In this document: positions 47,393-64,000 of the stretch, piece by piece
How positions within the stretch are numbered: position 1 is the first letter of the stretch
How the letters are laid out: each line of letters opens with the position of its first letter
From: Anthopleura xanthogrammica
Taxonomy: Eukaryota; Cnidaria; Anthozoa; Actiniaria; Actiniidae
Assembly: GCA_964019055.1 (NCBI GenBank)
Contig: OZ025218.1
Span: 5,027,259-5,091,258 of the forward strand
Direction of reading: 5' to 3'
DNA length: 64,000 nt
Notes under the pieces: model-generated
What the model was told of the DNA's origin: nothing
Database searches by the model: none
The model's input: only the letters and a program-made list of their open reading frames with translations
Made by a program: the position numbers and the translations under genes

Positions 47393-48236
47393 ATAAATAA
47401 AATTCATCCTTCAATAAAATGATCGAGAAATTTTAGAAGCAAAAAATAAATTATATGATAAAAGTAAAATGAAAGAAGATGACAATATGTTGGTTTGTTG
47501 ATAAGTTATTTCATTGATTTTCTTTTTGAGTAGATTGATTAAGTACACAGGGAGCCCACTTTAGATAAATTCAACAAAAGAAAATACATCTACACATACC
47601 TAATGATAGAGCAGAACCACAGGTGGATTATATAGGAAAACAAAGTGTGCTATAATGATTGTCTTACACTATATTTCTGCTTGATTTTTCTCTTTACTCC
47701 TATTACGGAGCACACGAACTTTGCCATAAAATACGAAAATCAAACAAGACAATTTTTCTTTGGTTTTATTTTTGTCTGATTACTTTTATCTGAAGTGGGC
47801 TTCCTGTGTTAAGGTTGACTCGAACGGTGCAAGATTTTGGTAGCACGATTGCGCTGCGATTGGCTCAACGCAAACCGTTGGAGTAAATTTAATGAAGAAC
47901 GGTACGTGCCGTAACCGTGACGGTGATTCTGATTGGATGAGCAGTAACCTAGAAGACTGGATCGAAACCGGACAATCGTGAAAACGATGCCAATCTCCAT
48001 TTCCCAGTGATTTTTTGTTCATATATTCGGTCAAAATCGATCGAGCTGCAGTTGTCGTATTATTACAACTACAGTACATATAGTAATAATGTTCATTTTA
48101 TCAAACCTGGTCACCAGATATTCACCTGATATGAAACCCTGCCATGCCGTGTTGTTTGGCACTCAAAGAATATACTTGACAAACTGGCTACTAACTGGCT
48201 ACGTACCGTGTACCGTGGCACATGTATACATCTATA

Positions 48237-48365
48237 GATCCCCTTGCAGCACGTCGGAATGCAGCTCAATTTGGAGGACAAAACAATAGGTTCCAATTCT
48301 CAGGAGATTGAAATTCTTTTGTTGTGTTCTCCAAATTGAGCTGCTTTGACGTCACGTGCAAGGGG
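48237..48365. repeat. Foldback element (partner of 29184-29280)
   Basis: Left CCCCTTGCAGCACGTCGGAATGCAGCTCAATTTGGAG pairs with right CTCCAAATTGAGCTGCTTTGACGTCACGTGCAAGGGG. It lies about 40 bp downstream of the bystin stop, so it may be part of the bystin 3' UTR. Confidence 0.85.
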
Positions 48366-48401
48366 GGGGGGGTAAATAAATACATGTAGTTCTACCCCCC
48401 T

Positions 48402-51400
48402 CTAAGACATACTATCTACTGGCATATCCATTTCTTCGTCTCTGCTCTTTGAACTGGTTATTTCACGTCGAACCTCGGGTGTTATCTGTAAGAGAATGAA
48501 AAAAAGACGATGATAACGGTATGGTATTGAGGTGTATGATGGAGGCACTATGGTATTCCAGCAATTTTTACGAAACCTTGCAATTTTACTGTTATGGATG
48601 TGACAAATTTGATAGAAAACTCTTTTTTCTTGTAAATCAAATATTTTATGATCTATTCCTCGTTTAAATATCGTTTAAATATCGTATAAGGAATACAATA
48701 CCTGGTTGTGGATGTGTACTTTAAATAGCTCAAGCAAACTGTCTTTCTGTTCGCTTGAGATATCTTCTTTGTATCTAAAACAATAAAAAAAAAATTATGC
48801 TGTTAGTTAACTGAAAACATTTACAGTGCGAATCGAAAAAACCGTGGGCACCGGAAATATTTCAGAAATCGTGTATTGTTCGTTCAGCAATCTGAAACTC
48901 TCTAACTGCAAGAAGTTCGACTGATTTGGAGTCAGATAAACTTCGTGTAGTTAGAGAGTCGTTTCAGAATGTTCAACGAGCAAGAAACGACTTCTGAATT
49001 ATTTCTGGGTGCCCTCGGTTTTTCGATTCGCACTGTTAAAAGACGTTTGGGCCTGTACTATATTTCAAAATTGTCTTGGGCTGAAATATAATCGTTTCAT
49101 TATCCAGCCAATTAAAAAGAAAAAAATTGAGTAAAAAAGGATGTACTTGTTGTTAGTTACTGACCTTTGTAGAAACGTTAGCAGACACTGATGCCAGAGG
49201 ACTGGGAGAGTTCGCTTGTCAGACAAGAAACTGGAGTGAAAAAAACTGATTGGTTATTTTGAAGAAAGGAACAAAGAAAGAAAGGAAGGAATATTTGAGT
49301 TTGTGCATAAATACTGTAAACCTCAAAAGATAAGCCTCCCTTCTAACCTGAAACCTCAAAGCCCTCCTGAAAATAAGTCTGCTCAAAAGGTATATTGCCC
49401 AGGGTTTATTTGTGGACATTTACAGTATGGTATGGGAGTGAGGAAGGGAGAGAGGGAGAGAGGGAGAGAGGGAGAGAGGGAGAGAGGGAGAGAGGGAGAG
49501 AGGGAGAGAGGGAGAGAGGGAGAGAGGGAGAGAGGAAGGGCAAAATGAACAGAGCATAAATAAACTACCTTAAGTAAAAGTTATTTTTCAATAGACCTTT
49601 TTAGCTTCGTATGCAAATTGCCCATTTCAGACCACATGACATTCCCTTGAGAAATGTTCTTTTGTTAAAATATTAACACATGAAAGAATCAGCTCCCAAG
49701 AGTGGCATCACATGGTCTGAAATGGGCACAACAAACAACAAAGCTGAAAAAGGTCTATTCATTCTGTTTTAATTCCTGATTTGGAAGAAAAAGCTCACTC
49801 ACCGTAAGAAATGATAGACCACAGCATCTATCACCCTGTAGGGCAGGGCATATTTTTTATCAAAAAACGTCTTTAGGAATATACTGTTTGCTCCTGAAAG
49901 AAAAATTATCACCATGAGTACTTATATATCAAGACTAGCCTCCTCATTTGTTTCTTTTAATATGTGGGCTTCCTGTTACAAGTGGAAACAGAGAGAGACT
50001 GGGGAAATGTACAGTCGAGGAGAAGACTGGAGAAGTCCTCTCTTCACGATTTTATATTTTGTGTTTGGGTTTGAATCCCTTCTCAATGAATTTATGGGTA
50101 ACTTACCAGAAAAAATATACAAAAATGATGAAGAAAGAGGTACGACATTTAAAAAAAATTCTTTTACAGGTAGCCCACTAATACAAAAATACAAGACACT
50201 ATTCAGTGGTGGATCCAGATTGATTTCCAGGGGGGTGACTGCAGGGCTCGATATAGAAAAGATAAATGGCCCGACAGTTTCTTATTTTCGGCAGGATAAA
50301 TAATTTTGGAGCAAAATTTCCCTGCCATTTTATTTTCCATTTGGCAGTTCAAAATTGTTTTAGCCTGACAGTAGTAAAACTGGACCTGCATTTTGGCCAT
50401 TGGCAGGCCCCTATTTCAAGCCCTGGACTGGTACCTAGCAAGGCATTACATAGTGTCTTTTTTGGTCTTATCTTATCCTTTATTCTTATTATATTCAACT
50501 TCAGGGGGGGGGGGGGGTGACAAGTCACCCAAATCATCCCCCCCTGGAACCACCCTTGCTCTTAGAGCAAAGAAAACAAAGAGGGAAGAGGATGTTCTTT
50601 ACCTGTGTAGTTCATTTCTGCTATCTTCAGCATTACAGCACTTGAATGTAGGACTGGGATACTTGTCTTAGCAAGAACGCTGCTGACGATGATAGCTTCA
50701 CGAAGAGTACAGTCACCTCCCTAGAAAAAAACAGCAATGAAAACATTACATTAGATAAAAAAATGTAAGGGAAAACTGCTATGATTATTAAAAAACGTGA
50801 TACCATCAGGCTAATCAAAAGCCTTGAAAGTATGAGGACTGTTTCCAGCAAATATTCCTACCCCTTCGTTTCTCCCTCCCATACACAAACAAATACAAAT
50901 GAGGGATCAAAATAGGGTGAAAGAATATATATTCTGGATAATTCACTAAACTACACTTGTGACTAGATGGAAAAATACAAAATTAATGTTGAAGCAAATC
51001 AAAGAACTTGTAGTATGTAGAAAAATACAGATTCAAATTGTTCAGCATAATAATCCACAGTCCTTTTTGTAACTCTTATTTTATCCAATACAGTCACAAG
51101 TTCCACTTCACTGGTATTAGCTACATGTAGAGCAAACTACAGTGCACATTTTCATGGAATTACATGGAGGTATGTGAGTCTGACAAACTCCCCTTGAAAG
51201 GTACTGTATGTGGGTGTTTTCTGGAATGAAACAATACTCACCTCACAGAGGGGCAGCAGAATTCCCTTGAAGAAAGCAGCAGGCTTGAAGAGGGCCTTTT
51301 TCAGGGACTAAGAAATACAAGTATTAATTATTTCTTTTCAATATTTATAGAATCCTGGCCTGAAATTCAAAAGCAGTTGCTCCATATTTGTTGATTCTTA

Positions 51401-54328
51401 TTAGTTACTACTGTCACTTGGGATCAGATTAGAGACTATCAGCAGGTATTAGCTATTATATAGCTAACTCAGTCCGCCCGTCTCTTATTGTCATCACTAT
51501 CCATTTTGACCTATATACATCTATTTCAAAAACGTTGTCGGTCAGAGATCTGAAAGGGGTGAACTGAGACAGAACTTTTGTGCTTTTATATTTTCTGGCT
51601 AAAATACGAAAAATTGCATTCCCAACTCAAAGGTCATGCTTCATATTCCAATCTAAAAGATGACTATGTTGTTTGGCTGTGAATGTATTACATCTTGCAG
51701 TGTGTTACTTGGTCTCAGATCAGAGAGATTTCAGATCTCCCATGTACTGACAACGTTTTTTGAAATAGGTGTTTCTTCTACAGTATGTATCCATTTTGAT
51801 TACTGTACACAATGAAAAGCTCTATGCCATACCATGTAAAGGTGATAGTTAAGTCTTTTGTATTCAGCAATATCATCTCTTACTCTTGGATAAAGAACTA
51901 AATTAAAAAACCTAAAAAAAAAATAATAATAGATATAAACAGACAACCCCGGGGGAGGGGGTACTAAGGGTGGTTCAGTGATAGGGATGATCTGCTAAAG
52001 ATGGACAGTAAATGACTCTAGATAGGTCACAGAAAGATGAAATTAAATAATAAACGTTTTTGTTGACTGTGTATCCTGTATTAATGCTAGTTGTTGAGCA
52101 ATATTTTACCTTTGAGCCATTTTTGCATTCAAATTGGAGACAAATATTCTTGTTGCCTGGTAGACTGCTGCAGCCGACCATTGATCTGGTTCAGTTATGA
52201 ACATTACCTGGTCAAGATCATAAAGACCAATTATTCAACAGTAACAATATCATGTACCTGTACTTACTTTACATACTGTACTGTATATTTTTCAAATAGA
52301 ATACACCATTTCTTACAGCAATTTTAATATTTTTCTGTGACCTACCAACTCCAAACTACTGGCATTTTGACTTCCATCAATCACAGTTACAATGAGCTGA
52401 GTTAATTCTTATCTCTTGTAAGCGATAAAGAAATTCCCATATAACAATGGCTGTCTAGTCACAGGAATTTCCTTATTGCTCAATTGGAATGAACTCAACC
52501 CACCGTAAGTTTGATTGATGGTAGCCTAAGTGCTAGACGTCTGGGGGTGGTTAGATTGCAGAAATATTAAAACTTAGCTCTGTAAATGTGATAAACTAGA
52601 CAGACTTTTGAATAAGCCAAAGGAGCCTCTAATTGAAAACACAGTGCATGTCATTCAGAACTTTACCTCTTCCCAGTTTGTGAGGGAGGGAATGAACTTG
52701 AAGGCTTTTGGAAGCTTTCCTGATCTGTACTTTTTAAGAATTTCACCAACCCTGTGATCAAAGCACACACAAAAAAAATATAAAATTACTGACATGCATA
52801 AATGCTGTATGTATTGCTACAGTTGAACCTCTACAAAAAAGGCCACCCTCAGAACAAAATGTTGTTCCCATTGTGAAGAGGTTTCAGTTCAGTACAGTAT
52901 AAGTATTAATTAACTCATTGGTAACCAGGACAAGCTTTTCTGGCCATTGGGGAGAGGTAGCTGTTGTGGGGAAGTGGCCATTAGTGTAGGTTCAACTGTA
53001 ATAATTATTTTTGTATTTTGTTATAATAAGAAAACTGGGGTCCAAAACATCTACAAACAGTGGAATACTTGCTTACCCTTTAAACACTTTGACTAATCTT
53101 TCATCCATTTGTGGAGCTGATGTTCTTTCTGTGAAAATTATGCATTTTTACCAAGTTTAGATAAAGATTTGACAGTACAATAACTGCATATACTACACTG
53201 ACATAAAACACACCCATGCTCACAAAGACTGCTTGAATATACATAGGATATACATGTAACATGCATACAGTACTGATTGAGTAGTTCTTGCTACATGTAT
53301 GCTTACAAAAATTATGTATGTCAGAGTAGAGGGCCAGACACATGCCCAGTTTGTGCAAAATTATTGAAACTTTTTTATAAGCAATAAATGTAGCCCTCAT
53401 ACCCAGTTCGTGGGTATGAGGGCTACATTTTTTATAAGCTATATATATAATATGTAGCCCCCATACCAGACATGTGACTTTCAATTTCTGTCTTTTTGTC
53501 CTGTATTTTTTCCATGATCACATCAGCTAATGTTCTTCTTGTTGGTGCTTCTTTGGACATAAATTTCTCAAAGGCTTTTTCTTCATCCTCATCAATTTCC
53601 TGATGCAAAAATTAAAGACATTTTATTCGTGATTTCATGAAAAAAATTTTTTTTTTTTGAGATCACGTTCTTACCACATGCTCATAGCAAGCTTCATTTG
53701 TTTCTGGATACTCATCGTCATCGTCTTCTGAATCATCATCATCATCGTGATCCAGTCTATCTGCACCGCCGAGACTTGTCTGTGCAGTTTTTAAAGACTT
53801 CTTGCTTGGCCCATACCCGAATTCTTCTTCCAACTCATCTTGTTGTTTCCTTGCTTGCTCTAAGATCTTCTTTGAAAGCTTTTCCTCCACATACTGTAAC
53901 GAATAACTCTATTATAAATCTTATAATAATAAATCAATCTTATAATAATAGATGTGCAAAGAAACACTCGAATATGGATAGTGTTGGAAGATATAGGGAA
54001 GGAGTTTCCACGAGGTCTTTACACTGTTCATGTACATTTACTTCTCCTACACGTCGAGAGACGAGAAAACAATGCTTGAAAATGAATTTTGTACGATTCA
54101 ATTAACATTATGAGAGTTTAAATCCAGCGAAAATAAGTTAAAATCTTCGTCAAACTACTTCAAGCACATGTTTAAACTACTTCAAATATGGCCGCTCACC
54201 GTCTCATCTTTTTCTGCTTGTCTTTCTTTGCGCTGTTTCGATCTCCGTGATACTTTTACTGTCTTATCCTCGATAATATCCTCTGTCAATCCACCCTTGT
54301 GTCTTCTTTCTTTCTTATCTTTCCCCAT
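48402..54328 (-). CDS. BYSL: Bystin (40S ribosome assembly factor), 13 exons, 430 aa, complete
   Basis: Exons: 54328-54200, 53893-53675, 53599-53467, 53128-53077, 52751-52667, 52207-52110, 51911-51833, 51307-51242, 50720-50603, 49893-49803, 49230-49165, 48774-48702, 48485-48402. All GT-AG, all phases agree, 431 codons with stop; vertebrate bystin is close to this length. The N terminus is basic, followed by an acidic Asp/Glu stretch (about 90-110). The conserved core is plain: [126 protein letters not shown]. Bystin (yeast Enp1) binds pre-40S particles in nucleolus and nucleus and is needed for 18S rRNA maturation. It reads as an intact single-copy housekeeping gene; several introns carry foldbacks. 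Confidence 0.97.
48820..49038. repeat. Foldback element, about 218 bp, in a bystin intron
   Basis: Ends ACAGTGCGAATCGAAAAAACCG and CGGTTTTTCGATTCGCACTGT are complements. Complementarity continues through the arms (AGTCGTTTC, TTCAGAA) to a short centre. It occupies most of the intron between exons 11 and 12. Confidence 0.88.
49445..49541. repeat. (GAGAGGGA)n purine microsatellite
   Basis: About 100 bp of regular GAGAGGGA units in the bystin intron between exons 10 and 11. Confidence 0.95.
49592..49757. repeat. Foldback element in a bystin intron
   Basis: AATAGACCTTTTTAGCTTCG at the left pairs with AAGCTGAAAAAGGTCTATT at the right, and TGCCCATTTCAGACCACATGAC pairs with the matching right-arm text. 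No ORF. Confidence 0.85.
51500..51803. repeat. Foldback element in a bystin intron
   Basis: CATCTATTTCAAAAACGTTGTCGGTCAGAGATCTGAAA at about 51528 is matched by its approximate complement ending near 51770. The outer text CCATTTTGA occurs on both sides. Confidence 0.75.
52819..53001. repeat. Inverted-terminal element in a bystin intron
   Basis: TACAGTTGAACCTCTAC at the left and GTGTAGGTTCAACTGTA at the right are near-perfect complements about 180 bp apart, with no ORF between. A small MITE-like element. Confidence 0.78.
53392..53465. repeat. Small foldback touching a bystin exon
   Basis: TGTAGCCCTCATACCCAGTTCG pairs with TGGGTATGAGGGCTACA immediately after it, and a third copy (TGTAGCCCCCATACCAGA) abuts the 3' edge of bystin exon 3. 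The donor of exon 3 (GTATGG at 53466) lies inside this last copy. Confidence 0.75.
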
Positions 54329-54728
54329 TTCAAGTAAAAACAGTTAATTTTCAATCAATCCATAAAAAACCTCTAAACTCTATTTCGACACACGTGAAGT
54401 ACGATTACAATCAGGCGTTCCACGACCAAGCACTCTCGACCCAGGCACATTTGAGATAAACCACAGGAAACCCAACCAAGACAATGACGATAAGATAGCG
54501 TAGGGAAAAGGAAAACTTTTCTTTATCAAAAGCGTCATGAGAGAAACTGGGGTGGATCTAGGATTTTGAGTAATGAACGGAAGGATAATCTCTGCGACTA
54601 GAGGTCTTCAATTTCCTAACCTAAAGGTTGGGAAGAGTTGGTAGAAAGATCTTATGATTTCACGTCTGCCTCCGAGAAGCCTTAAAGGCCTAACAATTTG
54701 TTGATATTCGATGTAATTACAAAGGCAG

Positions 54729-54900
54729 TACCTTCAGTTTAGCCTGCGTGCATCCTTTGAAAGGTACGTTCGGATGCACGCAGGCTGCTTCAGTCAACAT
54801 TTCTGCTCAGATATCTTAAGACCTTGCGTTTTGGTCCTGCCATGGCTTGAACTCACAACCTCCCACACAACATACCTATACTTCGACGAGCTACCTGGAA
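54729..54900 (-). mobile_element. Partial SINE family 1 copy with palindromic insertion
   Basis: AAGGCAGTACCTTCAGTTT, then CAGATATCTTAAGACC and TTGAACTCACAACCTCCCAC, are the SINE body and B box in reverse. The SINE text is interrupted at 54737-54786 by a short palindrome with AGCCTGCG ends. Confidence 0.6.
54737..54786. repeat. Short palindrome with AGCCTGCGTGCATCC ends
   Basis: AGCCTGCGTGCATCC and GGATGCACGCAGGCT are exact complements around about 20 bp (CTTTCAAAGG-like centre with its own dyad). The third clear member of the AGCCTGCG family. Confidence 0.8.
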
Positions 54901-56888
54901 TTGAGGGTAAGAGGTACTACAGCGTTTCTCAGTTCAGTGCACGAGTGGAATCGTCGTCGCGACAAGGTAGGTTTTGGTGGACGTCAATCAAAGCGTTTCC
55001 ATGACATTCCATGGGCACGTACCCTTAATTTGGAAAATTTTTGTTTTCTGACAATGTCATGAAAGATAGGCTTTGATTCTTACTTCTTACTGCGACGACA
55101 AATTGTACAATTTTGCACGTGTTATTGAGAAGCACTAGATGAATTTGGAGTAACGTAACGTAGTCTTCTACGCAGCTGCTATTAGTGTCGTCACGAAATG
55201 CTGTAGGAGACTAGGAGTAACGCGCAAGACCTTGATTATGTGAAGTGTGAAGTCATTAAAAAATACGCAATATAACTGTAACAAAAGTGTAATTTTATTT
55301 GAACTTGAAAAATTATTTAGCGTTATTTTAAAATTAGTTTTGTAAACTTCGATGCTACTTTGATGGTCATGCGCAGTAGTGCTTAGCAACTATAGACCCT
55401 TTCATCGATACACACGTCACACACAACACACTTCATATTGCTTCACTCAATTAGAAAAAGTTTGGATGAATCTTTCCCCGCTAATAAAAAGTAAACCATT
55501 ATGAAAATGAAACATCAGTGCCCTTATTGAAAAAGTCTGACCCTGATACCAACTGCGGTATAGAGGTTGTCCATGCTGTGGCTGTGAATATTTTATGGAG
55601 GGATGCAGACCACGTGATATAGCATCCCAGCATTGTGATTGGTTAACCCAAGTAGCTAGCAATATTACGCTTTGTTGACTCTACAGTTCATGTGATAGAG
55701 CAAATTTCGTATGACTGTCACGGCACATCAGAACCGTGAATTTTTCACCGTGACGGCGCGTTCGAGCACTTTGGTTGGATTAGAAGTAATATCACTCATG
55801 CTGTGATTGGTCCAAAGGCTGTCGTCAATCCGTACCATGACCGTGCAATTTCACAATCACACGAAATTTACTCCATTCACGCGATTCAGTACCGTTACCA
55901 TACCAAATCAGCTCTATTATTTGCGCAATCTGCGTCCCTTCTACTGCACCATGGGTAATGATTCCAACTGTTTTTTTCCTTCTCTCTACCAAGCATGATT
56001 GACAAATGATCAACCAGCATTTGCCAGTCCCAGCTACTGCGCATGACCAAGAAATGACGTCACTTCCTTAATACGATGTAAGGACATATTTGTGGCTAAA
56101 ATACCACTGCAAATTAACTTAAGAAGGCTGGAGAAAATTGTTTAGACTAGCAGTAAAAGACAATATATTTTAAGCACGCGCAGTTCCAAAAAAGCGAACT
56201 CACTAACAAAACAGCATATCATAAAACACGCCTTTCCTAGAAACTCTGTTTCTTAGTATATAAAAATATTTGAATTTCGTGACATTAAATCTTTATAAAT
56301 TGCTGGAAAATTTTTTCTTATATAAACGTTTCAATTTTTGATGTTCAAAAGTTGATGTCTTTCCTTTGAGGTCAATAAAAAATTCTAGTTTTCATGCTTT
56401 TAAAAACTATTAATTTTTGATCTTTTAAAATTTATTACGAAGTGACTCCAATGATTGCCATGGTTGATGTTTCGTAACTGTCTTCAATCCAACAGGTAAA
56501 AAATATAAGTTTTTCTTATAAAAAATTTAAACATGTTGCTAATAACCCGACAGTCATAATGGCGATACGGAGCCGGCGCTTCATGTTTCTACGACCCTGA
56601 CAACTTTAGATGAAGAACCTTTTGCTTTGTGTTTGCGGTCTGTCTGTCCGTCCGTCAGTCCGTCTGTTGATGATGTTATGGCTTCCACACATTAAAATTA
56701 CACGACCTGCCGAGTTAGTAAAATTTTGATTGAAAGGTGAAATCACCCGAGTAAAAGATGTGAAGGTCGTAGAAAGATGCGTCTTATCAGTATCACTGCT
56801 CAGAGCACCAATACTACCTTGGAACTTCTATCGAGCACCCTTATCAAACTCTCTCATTCATGACCTTTTTTTATAAATAAGCATTAAT

Positions 56889-64000
<7,112 letters not shown>

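Larger units (their letters stand above)
45719..48401. other. Intergenic stretch between desaturase and bystin
   Basis: No gene was seen. It holds a 96-bp direct duplication (46728-46870), a tRNA-derived SINE (46988-47392) and a foldback (48237-48365). The desaturase promoter should lie just above 45718; no defined motif was recognised. Confidence 0.6.
54329..56888. other. Intergenic stretch between bystin and prolyl hydroxylase
   Basis: No gene was seen. It contains the partial SINE at 54729-54900 with an inserted palindrome. The bystin promoter should lie just above 54328; no clear TATA box was identified. Confidence 0.6.

Overview
The window reads as animal nuclear DNA. It is AT-rich, full of spliced genes with standard GT-AG introns, and has many microsatellites, foldback elements and tRNA-derived SINEs. 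The gene content suggests a cnidarian, most likely an anthozoan (sea anemone or coral): an intron-poor TPR-CHAT protein of a type expanded in cnidarians, a methyl-end-type fatty acid desaturase, and a transposase-like family I associate with cnidarians. The taxon is inferred from gene families, not from a marker gene. Every multi-exon model was built by hand from splice sites, with codon phase checked at each junction.

Layout. (1) 1-3559, minus: two-exon transposase-like gene running off the left edge. (2) 3560-9848: no gene seen; foldbacks, a long ACAT microsatellite and retroelement-like debris. (3) 9854-13831, plus: single-exon 1325-aa TPR-CHAT protein, the only plus-strand gene. (4) 13832-16898: no gene; possible non-LTR 3' end, a short telomere-like tract and foldbacks. 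(5) 16899-24826, minus: a secreted 312-aa protein in three exons, one GC-AG intron among its junctions; a shorter paralogue beside it at 21044-21372; and a tentative three-exon gene for a 60-aa basic protein whose introns carry large GTGGTA and GTA arrays. (6) 27348-38098, minus: an 11-exon gene for a secreted protein of about 1523 residues that I cannot name. It combines repeated beta-rich-looking modules, a coiled coil, a double C-x2-CP-x-WN-x-CC cysteine motif and two furin-type sites. (7) 38099-44012: no gene; a tandem repeat of about 150 bp and foldbacks. (8) 44558-45718, minus: front-to-back complete desaturase, with decayed copies of its own C-terminal coding end downstream. (9) 48402-54328, minus: complete 13-exon bystin. 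(10) 56889-64000, minus: the last ten exons of a prolyl 3-hydroxylase (leprecan) gene, entering from the right edge.

The genes do not form one pathway. Bystin serves 40S ribosome assembly, the hydroxylase collagen maturation in the ER, and the desaturase polyunsaturated lipid synthesis. The least described parts are the 1523-aa secreted protein and the secreted pair at 16.9-21.4 kb. A second theme is the density of short foldback elements: about twenty in 64 kb, some nested, many inside introns.
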